DNA of 64,000 bases from Allobosea sp. CRIB-10 (GCF_900112185.1 NZ_FOKP01000023.1:1-64000); one strand, 5' to 3'. Numbered from the stretch's first letter, positions 34,553 through 43,265 are shown. Numbers and translations are program-made. Notes: generated from the letters alone by a model not told the origin.

Positions 34553-35686
34553 TCACGCTCCCAGCAAGATCGCCCCCGGCGAGGTCGTGCAGATATGCGT
34601 CCGCACGAGATGCGCCGGGATGCCCTGATTATAGGTCGGATACGGCGTGCGAAAACCGGTGTCGCCGAAATGATGCAGCGCCAGCAGGCTCCAGTCCATC
34701 GCGAAACAGGGCGAGCCCGAGGAGCCCTCGTCGGTGCTGGTGCGATAGCGCAGGCGAAAACCGCTGGGATCGGGCCCCATCACGCTGTCGAGGTCCATCG
34801 CCAGTTTCATCGGACCACCCTTGGGATGCTGGACGATCAGGATCGGCGCGTCGTCGCCGAGCTCCGGCTTCTCTGTCGGCAGCGAGACCGAGCCGCGCGC
34901 CTGCGCAGCGAAGCCTTCGGGCAGCCGCAGGAGACAATAGTCGAGCTGGTCGGCCTTGGGCGGTGGAGCGTCCGGCGTGGCTGTCCGTTCCGCCGGTGCA
35001 TAGGGGCTCGATGCGACGATCGCTTCGGCGACGACCTCGACCCCCGCCGGCACGGAACGGTCGGAGAGCATGTTGTAGTCGAAGCGGCAGGTGAACGAAC
35101 CCGCGGCCGGGTCTGCGCTGCCCGGCGCCGCCTCGATCACATGCCAGTTCGTCAGCACGACGTGTGGCCCGACGAGGAAGCCGGTGCCGCGCGCCTCGCC
35201 GCCATACTCGATCACGCAGACCTGGCGCTCGATCGCCAGCAGGCGGCGGATCCAAAGGCCGAGATCGACCATGCCGCGCGGCCTGACATAGGTCTGAAGG
35301 CCTGGCGCAAACGGGTTGTCAGGTGCATCTCGTAACGCCTCGCCGCCACGCTGTACATGGAGGCCTCCACCCGTGAGCAGCCGATCGGCCTTCGGCGCCA
35401 ATGACAGGATGTACTGGCGCAGGCTAGTGTTGTGCTTCTTCTCGGCATAGACCCAAGCCAGGAAGCGATCCGTGGTACGATCGGCTTCCAGACGCTCGAT
35501 TGTCTCGAATATCTGCTTGTATAGTGGAAGCTGATTACTCGTATAATGCTTGTATACCTGATCCCCTGTAGCTGCATATGTGAGCGTCTGGAAGTCGATA
35601 TCGGTAAGGCCGCTCGTGAGCCTCCGCGTCAGTTCTTTCACCTGCGCGCCACTCAGCAACGGCATACCCGCTTCCACGGCTGCCAT
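34553..35686 (-). CDS. Trypsin-like serine protease with N-terminal effector-associated domain
   Basis: 377 residues without a signal peptide, so cytoplasmic. Residues 10-97 (LLSGAQVKELTRRLTSGLTD to TSLRQYILSL) form an EAD-like helical adaptor. Residues 150-365 are a trypsin-fold protease with all three catalytic residues: His182 (LTNWHVIE), Asp249 (QLDYCLLRL) and Ser323 (GSSGSPCF). The start has AGGAG at 7 nt; a longer frame upstream lies in the divergent promoter region. EAD-trypsin proteins are known from studies of bacterial conflict systems, where a partner EAD is thought to recruit or activate the protease. It is the first gene of the leftward arm. Confidence 0.82.
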   Translation of the reverse strand: MAAVEAGMPLLSGAQVKELTRRLTSGLTDIDFQTLTYAATGDQVYKHYTSNQLPLYKQIFETIERLEADRTTDRFLAWVYAEKKHNTSLRQYILSLAPKADRLLTGGGLHVQRGGEALRDAPDNPFAPGLQTYVRPRGMVDLGLWIRRLLAIERQVCVIEYGGEARGTGFLVGPHVVLTNWHVIEAAPGSADPAAGSFTCRFDYNMLSDRSVPAGVEVVAEAIVASSPYAPAERTATPDAPPPKADQLDYCLLRLPEGFAAQARGSVSLPTEKPELGDDAPILIVQHPKGGPMKLAMDLDSVMGPDPSGFRLRYRTSTDEGSSGSPCFAMDWSLLALHHFGDTGFRTPYPTYNQGIPAHLVRTHICTTSPGAILLGA

Positions 35687-35879
35687 GGCACCACTCCTAA
35701 AGATGTCTCTATTGACTTGCACAAGCTTAGAGAGCATGCAAGCATAAGTCGATATTATGAAAAAAGGTCGCTCGCAAGTCATCGCGGCGCGGCTTCCGTT
35801 GAGTTGTGACAATAATCGCAAAACTGCATACACGTACGCGCTGCGCAGACTGTTCGCCCCTCGTCTTCAGGAGGAACGG
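35687..35879. promoter_or_regulatory. Divergent promoter region of the protease/hydrolase cluster
   Basis: 193 nt, clearly AT-richer than its surroundings, between the leftward protease arm and the rightward hydrolase arm. It contains an imperfect inverted repeat CTTGCA (35716-35721) and TGCAAG (35737-35742), and a TTGACT hexamer at 35712-35717. No confident promoter can be assigned, but both arms must be driven from here. Confidence 0.45.
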
Positions 35880-37196
35880 ATGCCCGGATCGGATGCCATC
35901 GAGCTCGTCACCGCGGCGCGCCTGAAAATGGTCTGTCCTGCGGCCGCATCCGATATCCTCGAAACAATCCTGACCGAAGCACCGCAGGAGTTCCCGAAGG
36001 CCGGGCTCGACACGCCTGTCCGGATCGCCCATTTCATCGCGCAGATCGCCGCCGAGACATATGGCCTCGGCCGCCTCGACGAGAACCTGCACTACACCAC
36101 GGCCGCACAGCTCATGAAGGTGTTCGGCAAGACGCATTTTCCGGACGCCGCCTTCGCTGCGCGATATCTCAGGAGCCCGCAGAAGCTCGCCAACTACGTC
36201 TATGCCGGCCGCAACGGCAATGCGAACCCTGACGACGGCTGGGTTTACCGGGGCAGCGGCCTGATCCAGCTCACCGGACGCGGCAACTTCCGGACATCCG
36301 GCAACCTCTTGGGCATGCCGTTGGAGGACGCTCCAGAGCTGTGCCGTACCGCCGACAGCGCGCTCGCCATCGCATTGGCTTACTGGCGGCTGAACAAGAT
36401 CAGCGACGTCGCGACGGGTATCGCCGAGAAGGACATCGTGGCGGTGACGAAGCGGATCAATCCCGCTTTGCAGGGCCTCGACGACCGGCGCACCTACTTC
36501 AAGCGCGCGCTCAAGGCTTTCGTGCCGCCGAAGCCGCGCACCGAGGCCGTCCGCAAGCGGGCCATAGCCCTCGAAGCCTTGCTGGCGCGCCCCCAGAAGC
36601 GCGGCGGCGCGGCGCGCGGCCTCGAAGGGACGCCTGCGCCGCCAGCGAGTCTGTCGGGCGCGCATTGGGTGTCGTTCTTTCCGACGAGCCGCGCGCTCGA
36701 TGACCTCGCGCAGCCATTTCGCGACCGCGCGACGGCCTTCGTCGGGGCCCTACGGGACGCGGGCGCCAGCGTCACGATATCCGCCACCCTGCGCCCCCCT
36801 GAGCGGGCCTATCTGATGCACTTCGCCTGGCGGATCGCCAAACAGGGGCTCGACGCGACGACCATACCGGCAATGTCGGGCGTCCCGATCGTCTGGGCTC
36901 ACCCGACGCCGGCGAAGTCCCTCGCCGCCGCCCGCGCGATGGTCGCGGCCTACGGCATCTCGCCCGGGCTTCGCGAGCCGCCATCGCTCAACTCGCGCCA
37001 TACCGACGGGCTGGCCGTCGACATGACGCTGAGCTGGACGGGCGCGCTGACCATCCGCCGCAGCGATGGCGCGACCGAGGCCATCACCACCAGCCCGCGC
37101 AATGGTTCGAACTCGCGCTTGATCGCGATCGGCCAGGGATACCGCGTCATCAAACTGCTCAGCGACCCGCCACACTGGTCGAGCGATGGACACTGA
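35880..37196 (+). CDS. GH19 muramidase/chitinase-like domain fused to an M15-like peptidase
   Basis: 438 residues, no signal peptide. The N-terminal half is a GH19 lysozyme-type domain: IAHFIAQIAAETYGLGR with catalytic Glu59, DENLHY with Glu68, and the signature DDGWVYRGSGLIQLTGRGNF. The C-terminal half (about 300-438) resembles M15/VanY-type peptidases that cut peptidoglycan stem peptides: SRHTDGLAVDMTLSW supplies the zinc His and Asp, and PPHWS the second His. Such two-headed enzymes are common as phage endolysins, but no phage genes surround it. AGGAGG precedes the ATG at 35880. First gene of the rightward arm. Confidence 0.82.
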   Translation: MPGSDAIELVTAARLKMVCPAAASDILETILTEAPQEFPKAGLDTPVRIAHFIAQIAAETYGLGRLDENLHYTTAAQLMKVFGKTHFPDAAFAARYLRSPQKLANYVYAGRNGNANPDDGWVYRGSGLIQLTGRGNFRTSGNLLGMPLEDAPELCRTADSALAIALAYWRLNKISDVATGIAEKDIVAVTKRINPALQGLDDRRTYFKRALKAFVPPKPRTEAVRKRAIALEALLARPQKRGGAARGLEGTPAPPASLSGAHWVSFFPTSRALDDLAQPFRDRATAFVGALRDAGASVTISATLRPPERAYLMHFAWRIAKQGLDATTIPAMSGVPIVWAHPTPAKSLAAARAMVAAYGISPGLREPPSLNSRHTDGLAVDMTLSWTGALTIRRSDGATEAITTSPRNGSNSRLIAIGQGYRVIKLLSDPPHWSSDGH

Positions 37197-37229
37197 GGTC
37201 GCGCCAGTTACAGCAGAAGGGAGGTTACC

Positions 37230-37976
37230 ATGGTGGATATCGTGATCGACCCCGGCCACGGCGGCAGCAGAAACGTCGGCGGATCCGACGCCAACCATGC
37301 ATCGGGGCCGAGCGGGCTGCTGGAGAAGACTGCCACTCTCGACGTCGCCAAGCGCGTCGCCAAGGCGCTCGCGGCAGCTGGCCACAACGCCGTGCTGACG
37401 CGGACAACCGACGACAATCTGGGGCTGTCCGCCCGCGCCAAGGTCGCGGCGAGGCTCAAGGCCCCCGTCTTCGTATCGATCCACTTCAACGGCTTCGACG
37501 GCGCGACGCAGGGGACCGAGACCTTCTGCCATACGACGCATTTCCCGAAATCGGCAGCGCTGTGCAAGGCGGTTCAGGCCGCCGCCGTCGCCGCAACCGG
37601 CCTGAAGGACCGCAACAGGGGTGGCGTCAAGACGCTGGGCCTGGGCGTTCTCAACCCCAATTCCCACGACGCGGCGACAGCCTGCGTCCTGCTCGAAGTC
37701 AGCTTCATGGACGTGCCCGAGGAAGACCGGCGGCTGCAGACCGCGGCCTACAAGGACAAGGTGGCAGCGGGCATCGCGGCCGGCATCGGCGCTTACGTGG
37801 CCACGCTCGCCGGCGGGCGGGAAGGCGTCCCGACGCGACAGGTGCAGGACGGTTTCGAAGCACTCCAGCCCCGCCGGCCAAAGGCTGCGGCCGCTCTGGA
37901 AGCGCCTCGTCGCCGGCGCGCGGCAGCGTCGAAGAAGAAGGCCGCGGGCGAGAGCGGGCAAGCGAAGCGGGCCTGA
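37230..37976 (+). CDS. N-acetylmuramoyl-L-alanine amidase (Amidase_3), leaderless
   Basis: 248-residue zinc amidase that cuts the bond between MurNAc and the stem peptide. Zinc site: IDPGHGG near residue 8, Glu33 in GLLEKTATLDVA, SIHFNG near residue 86, and the catalytic Glu in VLLEVSFM. It begins directly with the catalytic domain and has no signal peptide; the C-terminus is a lysine/arginine/alanine-rich tail (RRRRAAASKKKAAGE). It follows the muramidase gene by 33 nt, so two or three distinct peptidoglycan bonds could be cut by this operon. Confidence 0.87.
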   Translation: MVDIVIDPGHGGSRNVGGSDANHASGPSGLLEKTATLDVAKRVAKALAAAGHNAVLTRTTDDNLGLSARAKVAARLKAPVFVSIHFNGFDGATQGTETFCHTTHFPKSAALCKAVQAAAVAATGLKDRNRGGVKTLGLGVLNPNSHDAATACVLLEVSFMDVPEEDRRLQTAAYKDKVAAGIAAGIGAYVATLAGGREGVPTRQVQDGFEALQPRRPKAAAALEAPRRRRAAASKKKAAGESGQAKRA

Positions 37977-38032
37977 CGACGGCGAGCGGCCGACTGCGGA
38001 CACTGCGTCCCGGCAACGTGAGACTGGAAGCC

Positions 38033-41000
38033 ATGGCGAGCGGATCTGCATCGGTCGACTTCTTCAGCAGCATCCTGGCCCAGGATGCCGCCGGCGAACG
38101 GGAGAGCCCGCTCGCGCGCCTGTCCTCGGGCGAGCGCGCAGCCGCGGCATTGGAGGGCCGCCGGAAGACGAGCGAGGAGCTGGTGCCGGAGGGGACACCG
38201 GACTTCCTGCGCGCCGACACCGAGGAGACGCTGCGCCGGCTGCGCCATCGCGAGCCGCTCGACGCGAACCATCGCTTCGCGCTCGAGGCGATCATCATCC
38301 CGGACCGCAGGCCGCCGATCCTGATCCGCGATGGCGACTACACGGTGCAGCACAAGGATTGGCTGCACCTCAACACCCCAGGGGCCAAGGCTCTGATCAA
38401 GCCTGCCATCGCCGCCGCCTGCCGCATCGAGCTGCCGGACAGCGGCGTCCCATTCCTCGGCACCGGCTTCCTGGTCGGCGATGGCCTGCTGATGACCAAT
38501 CGCCATGTGGCGGAGGCTTTCGTCGACGGCGTCGGCCGCATGGGCATCAGCCTGTCGGCCGGCGCCGAGCCCTTCGTCGACTTCGTGAAAGAGCACGGCA
38601 GTCGGAAGAAGCAGGTCTTCGACATCACCGGCGTGGCCATGGTGCACCCCTATTGGGACATGGCGCTGCTCAAGCTCGGCGAGCTTCCCGACGGTCACCC
38701 ATGCCTGAGGCTGACGCAGCAGCAGCCGGACGACATGCTGGGGCACGACATCGTCGTCATCGGCTATCCCGCGCGCGACGAGGAACGCAACGCCGCCCAG
38801 GTACAGCGGCAGGTCTTCGGCCAAATCTACGACGTGAAGCGCCTGATGCCCGGCAAGATCGGCGGTGCCGGCGCCACGGCCGGCCAGGCGCGGCTTCGCT
38901 ATCCCAGCTATGAGCAGGACGTCAGCGCCATGCTGCACAACGCCTCGACGCTGGGGGGCGCGTCCGGGTCCCTGGTCCTCAATCTCACCACCGGCGATGT
39001 GCTCGGCCTGCATTTCGCCGGAGAATACCTGCGGTTCAACTGCGCGGTGCCCGCCGCCGAGCTGGCGACGGATGCGCGCGTGGTCGATGCCGGCGTCCAC
39101 TTCGCCGGGAAGGCGCGCGGTGATCTCGGCGCCTGGCGCACGGCCTGGAACCGCGTCGAGCACGCCGCCCCTGTCGAGGACGACGTGGAAGACCGGGGGT
39201 CCTCCGGCGACGGCGGCGTCCGCCCGGCGATCCGTTCGGATGGCGGCGTCGTCCGCCTGACGGTGCCCCTTGAGATCGAGCTTCGCCTCGGCACGCCGAT
39301 TCTCGGCGCAGCCGGCATGGCGAGCCCGGGCCCGGCCACCGACGATCGCCTGAGAGCCGATGACGCGATCGCAGCCGAGAAGGCGGTCGAGCCGTTCCAC
39401 GAGGAGGACTACGAAACCCGCAAGGGCTACAGCGAGGATTTCCTCGGCGTTCCATTGCCCTTGCCGACGGTGAGCGATCTCTCGCAGGTCTCCAGGCTCG
39501 ACGATGGCGACCATGTGCTCCGCTACCAGAACTTCTCGATCGTGATGAACAAGGCGCGGCGCATGGCGCTCTTCACCGCGGCCAATGTCGACGGCACGGC
39601 CGCGGCCAAGCGCCCCGACCCCAGCAAGGCCACGACACGCGGAGCGCTCGGCGGCCTCGGCGAAAGCGATACGGAGAAGTGGTTCACCGATCCGCGCATC
39701 CCGGCGCTGCACCAGCTGCCGGACCGTTTCTTCACCAAGGACCGGCAGGCCTTCGACAAAGGCCATCTCGTCCGCCGCGAGGATGCGGCCTGGGGTGGCA
39801 GCTTCGCCGAGCTTCGCCGCGCCAATGGCGACACCTACCATGTGACCAACTGCTCGCCCCAGGTGGCGGTCTTCAACCGCTCGGCCAAGGCCCGGGACAA
39901 TTGGGGAGCCCTCGAGAACTTCGTGGCCAAGGTCGTGAAAGGCGGCCGGGTCTCGCTGTTCTCCGGCCCGATCTTCGATCGGAGCGACGACATCTTCCAC
40001 GGCGTCGACGATGACGGCCGGGTGCAGGTGAAGATTCCGAAAGCCTACTGGAAGGTGGTGGTCGAGGCCGAGGGCGACGCCCTGCTCGCCTATGCCTTCG
40101 TTCAGCAGCAGGATCTCTCCGGCGTGCGCTGGGAAGAGCGGCTTCAGGTTCCGGCGACGTTCAAGCCGTTCATGCTGCCTTTGGCCGAACTCGAGCAAAG
40201 GCTCGAGCTCGTGCAGTTCCCGCCTGAGCTTCACGGGGCCGACCAGTTCGACACCGCGCGTGGCAGCCAAGTGCGCGAAGCCGAAGGGCTGCCCGGCCGC
40301 GGCGCGCCCCGTAAAGCGAAACGACGCCGGACTGTCGAGGGACTCGCAGCCGGGCCGAAGACCTTCCGCGATCCGATCCTGTCGGTGTTTCAGTCCGCGA
40401 CCGCAAAATTCGTCCGCGACCGGGCTGCAGCCGCAGCGGACGACCCGCGCCCATCGACCGAGGCGCTCCGTCGCGAGGGTCTGGAAATACTGGATGCGGA
40501 GCGCGCCTGCCAAGCGGCGCTGGAGGCCGCGGCGCCGGAGGCGCGCTCGACCATCTCGTCCAGACAGGAGGGCCTGACAGCGCTGGAGCACGCATCGCAT
40601 TGCGCGAGGTTGCTGCTCGAACTCGCCAAGGCGAGGGCGTTCGGCGACGAGGCGACGGCGAAGGCCCTGCTCGACCAGGCAAAGACCGGGAAATGCGACC
40701 CGGCCTGGGCAGACACGGTCTATGAACACGCCAAGGCCTATGGCGTTCTGACGGACCCCTCACGCCGGGTCTATGTCCCGCCGAAACCGGGCGATGCCCA
40801 GGTGATCCCGATGAATCCCGCGAGCCGGATCGCGATCTTCGGTGACTGGGGCACCGGGGCCGGCCCGGCGCGACTGGTGATGAGCAATATCCGAGAAAAG
40901 CGGCCCGACATCCTGCTGCATCTCGGCGACATCTACTATTCCGGCACGCCGGACGAAACCAAGGCGAATTTCGAAGACGTCATCGACCAAGCTTACCAGG

Positions 41001-41716
41001 GCGCCCAGCAGCGCCCGGCCATCTACACTTTGTGCGGCAATCACGACATGTACAGCGGCGGTCAGGGCTATCATGACCTGATCGCCCGTCTCAATTCCGG
41101 CAAGCTGCGGCAGAAGGCGAGCTGGTTCTGCCTTCGCGCCACCGACAAGTCCTGGCAGATCCTTGCCATGGACAGCGGCCGAAACGACTACCACCCGCTG
41201 CTGCACCGCCAAACCTTCATCGAGGAAGCCGAGCAGCTCTGGCTGGTCGAGCGGGTGAAAGACTTTCCCGGCCGCACGATCCTCGCCTCGCATCACCAGC
41301 TCTTCTCCGCTTTCGATGCGCCGGGCGGCCCCCTGCCCTCCGGAGGCGCCGATCCCGTCAACCGGCGTCTCAAATCGGTGCTCGACAGGCTCGTTGCGGC
41401 CGGCGGCAACGTCGTGGCCTGGTTCTGGGGCCACGAGCACAATCTCGGCATCTACGAGCCTTATGCGGGGCTCGCGCGCGGGCGCTGCGTCGGTCATGGC
41501 GGCGTTCCCGTCTTCACCGACGAGGACCCTTACGAGCCTCTGGCCGAGTTGGTCGATCCGCCGGCGATCACCGCGGGCACGCGCATCGTGCCGGATGGCG
41601 AGTACTACGCCCACGGCTTCGCCATCCTTGAGTTCAAGGACGGATCGGCCAAAGCGGAGTATTTCCAGAATGTCGGCGGCGTGCTGCAGCGGCACTACGC
41701 CGAAACCATCGCCTGA
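38033..41716 (+). CDS. Triple-effector fusion: trypsin-like protease, NUC1-type endonuclease, calcineurin-like phosphoesterase
   Basis: 1227 residues, no signal peptide. Residues 125-345 are a trypsin-fold protease with His158 (LMTNRHVAEAF), Asp209 (YWDMALLKL) and Ser311 (GGASGSLV). Residues 490-735 are a DNA/RNA non-specific endonuclease (NucA/EndoG type) with the DRGH-like motif AFDKGHLVRRE (His578), TNCSPQ and WGALENFV. Residues 780-910 are a helical linker. Residues 930-1210 are a metallophosphoesterase with the complete metal set: GDWGTG, LGDIYYSG, CGNHD, ASHHQL and WGHEH. All three centres look intact. The ATG is 57 nt after the amidase gene. I know of protease-nuclease pairs in conflict systems but recall no described fusion with the phosphoesterase. 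Confidence 0.85.
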   Translation: MASGSASVDFFSSILAQDAAGERESPLARLSSGERAAAALEGRRKTSEELVPEGTPDFLRADTEETLRRLRHREPLDANHRFALEAIIIPDRRPPILIRDGDYTVQHKDWLHLNTPGAKALIKPAIAAACRIELPDSGVPFLGTGFLVGDGLLMTNRHVAEAFVDGVGRMGISLSAGAEPFVDFVKEHGSRKKQVFDITGVAMVHPYWDMALLKLGELPDGHPCLRLTQQQPDDMLGHDIVVIGYPARDEERNAAQVQRQVFGQIYDVKRLMPGKIGGAGATAGQARLRYPSYEQDVSAMLHNASTLGGASGSLVLNLTTGDVLGLHFAGEYLRFNCAVPAAELATDARVVDAGVHFAGKARGDLGAWRTAWNRVEHAAPVEDDVEDRGSSGDGGVRPAIRSDGGVVRLTVPLEIELRLGTPILGAAGMASPGPATDDRLRADDAIAAEKAVEPFHEEDYETRKGYSEDFLGVPLPLPTVSDLSQVSRLDDGDHVLRYQNFSIVMNKARRMALFTAANVDGTAAAKRPDPSKATTRGALGGLGESDTEKWFTDPRIPALHQLPDRFFTKDRQAFDKGHLVRREDAAWGGSFAELRRANGDTYHVTNCSPQVAVFNRSAKARDNWGALENFVAKVVKGGRVSLFSGPIFDRSDDIFHGVDDDGRVQVKIPKAYWKVVVEAEGDALLAYAFVQQQDLSGVRWEERLQVPATFKPFMLPLAELEQRLELVQFPPELHGADQFDTARGSQVREAEGLPGRGAPRKAKRRRTVEGLAAGPKTFRDPILSVFQSATAKFVRDRAAAAADDPRPSTEALRREGLEILDAERACQAALEAAAPEARSTISSRQEGLTALEHASHCARLLLELAKARAFGDEATAKALLDQAKTGKCDPAWADTVYEHAKAYGVLTDPSRRVYVPPKPGDAQVIPMNPASRIAIFGDWGTGAGPARLVMSNIREKRPDILLHLGDIYYSGTPDETKANFEDVIDQAYQGAQQRPAIYTLCGNHDMYSGGQGYHDLIARLNSGKLRQKASWFCLRATDKSWQILAMDSGRNDYHPLLHRQTFIEEAEQLWLVERVKDFPGRTILASHHQLFSAFDAPGGPLPSGGADPVNRRLKSVLDRLVAAGGNVVAWFWGHEHNLGIYEPYAGLARGRCVGHGGVPVFTDEDPYEPLAELVDPPAITAGTRIVPDGEYYAHGFAILEFKDGSAKAEYFQNVGGVLQRHYAETIA

Positions 41717-41798
41717 AGCGGCGACAGCCGCCGAGACAGACCGGAATGGCGTCATGGCCTCCGCGGAGCGAGATGGTCGCAGGCGACCGGAGCCCTGC

Positions 41799-42440
41799 TC
41801 ACCAGCGCAATAGCCGCGGAAAGGCCGCCGCGCCGATAGCGGCGACCGCCGCGATCGCGATCGTGTACCACGTCGCCAGGAAGGGCGCGGCGTCGTCCGG
41901 GCAGTGCAGACTGTAGGCGAGCGTCGCAAGCCCCGCCGAGGCGAGGCCGGCGCAGGCGCCCGTCACCCTGCCGTCGACCGGCGCGCCATGGCGCGCAAGC
42001 CCGTACAGGACCACGAGCGGCACCAGCGCATAGAGCGGCACCGCGATGAGGCAGGCTCGCCAGTGGCGGCCGAAGACCAGCTCGCCCCATTGCTCGGCGG
42101 GCGCCTGCGCCAGCGTGACCAGGGCCCAGCCGGCGACGAGCGCGACCGGAAGGGCGACGAGCGGCAAGCTCCGGCCCGGCCTCAGCCCGGGCCGAAGGCT
42201 GCGCTGGAACAGAACAAGCGCGATGCTCGCGACGCTGGCGCCGAGCAGCGCCTTGGCGATCACGGGGCGTGTCAGCCAGGCGCCTGCGATGTCCGCACGA
42301 GCACCGAGGATGAGGAGGACAAGCAGGACGGTCAGCGCCAGCGCCGCCAGGGCACAGAGCCAGGTGGCGCGGCGCAGCCAGCCGGTATCCACCGGGCGGT
42401 GGCCGGCGGTCATCACGGCGATCAGGTCATCGGTTCGCAT
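41799..42440 (-). CDS. NrsF-like membrane anti-sigma factor (DUF1109)
   Basis: 213 residues with six predicted membrane helices after a short cytoplasmic start (MRTDDLIAVMTAGHRPVD). The motif MRTDDLI...PV near the N-terminus and the helix layout (WLRRATWLCALAALALTVLL and after) match the DUF1109/NrsF family, which hold ECF sigma factors at the membrane until a stress signal, such as metal stress in Caulobacter, releases them. It follows the sigma gene by 75 nt in the same direction, the usual arrangement. A longer upstream frame (from 42476) is less likely. Confidence 0.82.
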   Translation of the reverse strand: MRTDDLIAVMTAGHRPVDTGWLRRATWLCALAALALTVLLVLLILGARADIAGAWLTRPVIAKALLGASVASIALVLFQRSLRPGLRPGRSLPLVALPVALVAGWALVTLAQAPAEQWGELVFGRHWRACLIAVPLYALVPLVVLYGLARHGAPVDGRVTGACAGLASAGLATLAYSLHCPDDAAPFLATWYTIAIAAVAAIGAAAFPRLLRW

Positions 42441-42515
42441 GGCTGTCTGTTCCACTTGGCAGGAAGTTCGGGCCAAGCCGCCGAAAAGTTACGCACTCAC
42501 AATCGTGCAGGGGCA

Positions 42516-43157
42516 TCATCCCGGCCGCCCCCCGCGTCGCGAGAGAAACCGGGCCATGGCCTGCAGGCCGCGATGGATCGCGACCTTGGCCGCGGTCTCG
42601 GTCATGCCCGCCGCCTGCGCAGCCTCGGCGATGCTCGCGCCCTGGAGCTTGACCCGGTCGATCAGCCTGCGCGTGCGCTCCGGCAGGGCCGCCATGGCGC
42701 GCTCCAGGTCGAGCCTCGCTTCCGAGGCCGCACCACCGGCCGGATCGGCGAGCTGATAGGCCTCATCGTCGAGCGGCAGGCTGCCGGCATGGCGGCCGGA
42801 GCGGCGCAGATGGTCGATGAGCTTGTAGCGCGCGATGGCATGGGCCCAGGCTGTCACCGGGCTCGTGCGATCATAGGTGTGCTGCGAGAGATGCAGCGCC
42901 AGCAACGTCTCCTGCAGCACGTCCTCGACTTCGCTGGGCTCATGGCGCCCTGCCCGGGCCAGCATGCTACGCAGATAGCCGCGCAACCGCACGCTGATCG
43001 CGTCGAGAAACAGCCGATAGGCAGCGGCATCGCCGGCGAGCGCGGCAAGGAAGACCGGTCGAAGCTGGGTTTCGAGTTCGTCGAGCGACAAGGCAGGCGC
43101 GCTTTTCGGGAGGTCGCGGGTCGGGCCGGCCTCTTCCGTCGCACGCTCATGACGCAC
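42516..43157 (-). CDS. ECF-family RNA polymerase sigma factor (SigF/NrsF-linked type)
   Basis: 213 residues. Region 2 is YRLFLDAISVRLRGYLRSML with EVEDVLQETLLALHLSQHTYD and PVTAWAHAIARYKLIDHLRR. Region 4 is ALPERTRRLIDRVKLQGASIAEAAQAAGMTETAAKVAIHRGL, a typical -35-binding helix-turn-helix. It is divergent from the TPP-enzyme gene, whose promoter carries a matching ECF-type motif at 43240-43265. It should be held by the NrsF-like protein encoded next to it. Confidence 0.88.
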   Translation of the reverse strand: MRHERATEEAGPTRDLPKSAPALSLDELETQLRPVFLAALAGDAAAYRLFLDAISVRLRGYLRSMLARAGRHEPSEVEDVLQETLLALHLSQHTYDRTSPVTAWAHAIARYKLIDHLRRSGRHAGSLPLDDEAYQLADPAGGAASEARLDLERAMAALPERTRRLIDRVKLQGASIAEAAQAAGMTETAAKVAIHRGLQAMARFLSRRGGRPG

Positions 43158-43239
43158 TCACAAGCCGGGACGGGGCGGCCGAGGTTCGCGAACTCGCGCG
43201 GAGGGATCGGACAGGTCGGCCTCACATCGGCGTGATCAT

Positions 43240-43265
43240 GTAACCAAACCGCTCTCCGCCGCGAT
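43240..43265 (+). promoter_or_regulatory. Candidate ECF sigma-dependent promoter
   Basis: GTAACC at 43240-43245, 16 nt spacer, then CGAT at 43262-43265. This resembles the GTAACC-N16-CGAA pattern I recall for Caulobacter SigF, the sigma factor that partners NrsF. It points rightward at the TPP-enzyme gene, whose ATG is 43 nt beyond. I saw no similar motif facing the sigma gene. Confidence 0.45.

Noticed and set aside
37793..40729. A 978-codon open frame opposite the triple-fusion gene
   Set aside because: It is the antisense of a GC-rich gene, with low-complexity Arg/Gly/Ala content and no domain, while the + strand shows three intact enzyme domains.
35880..41716. Prophage lysis module
   Set aside because: The GH19/M15 and amidase enzymes suggest an endolysin, but there is no holin, structural, terminase or integrase gene, and the neighbours are a chromosomal protease cluster and sigma factor genes.
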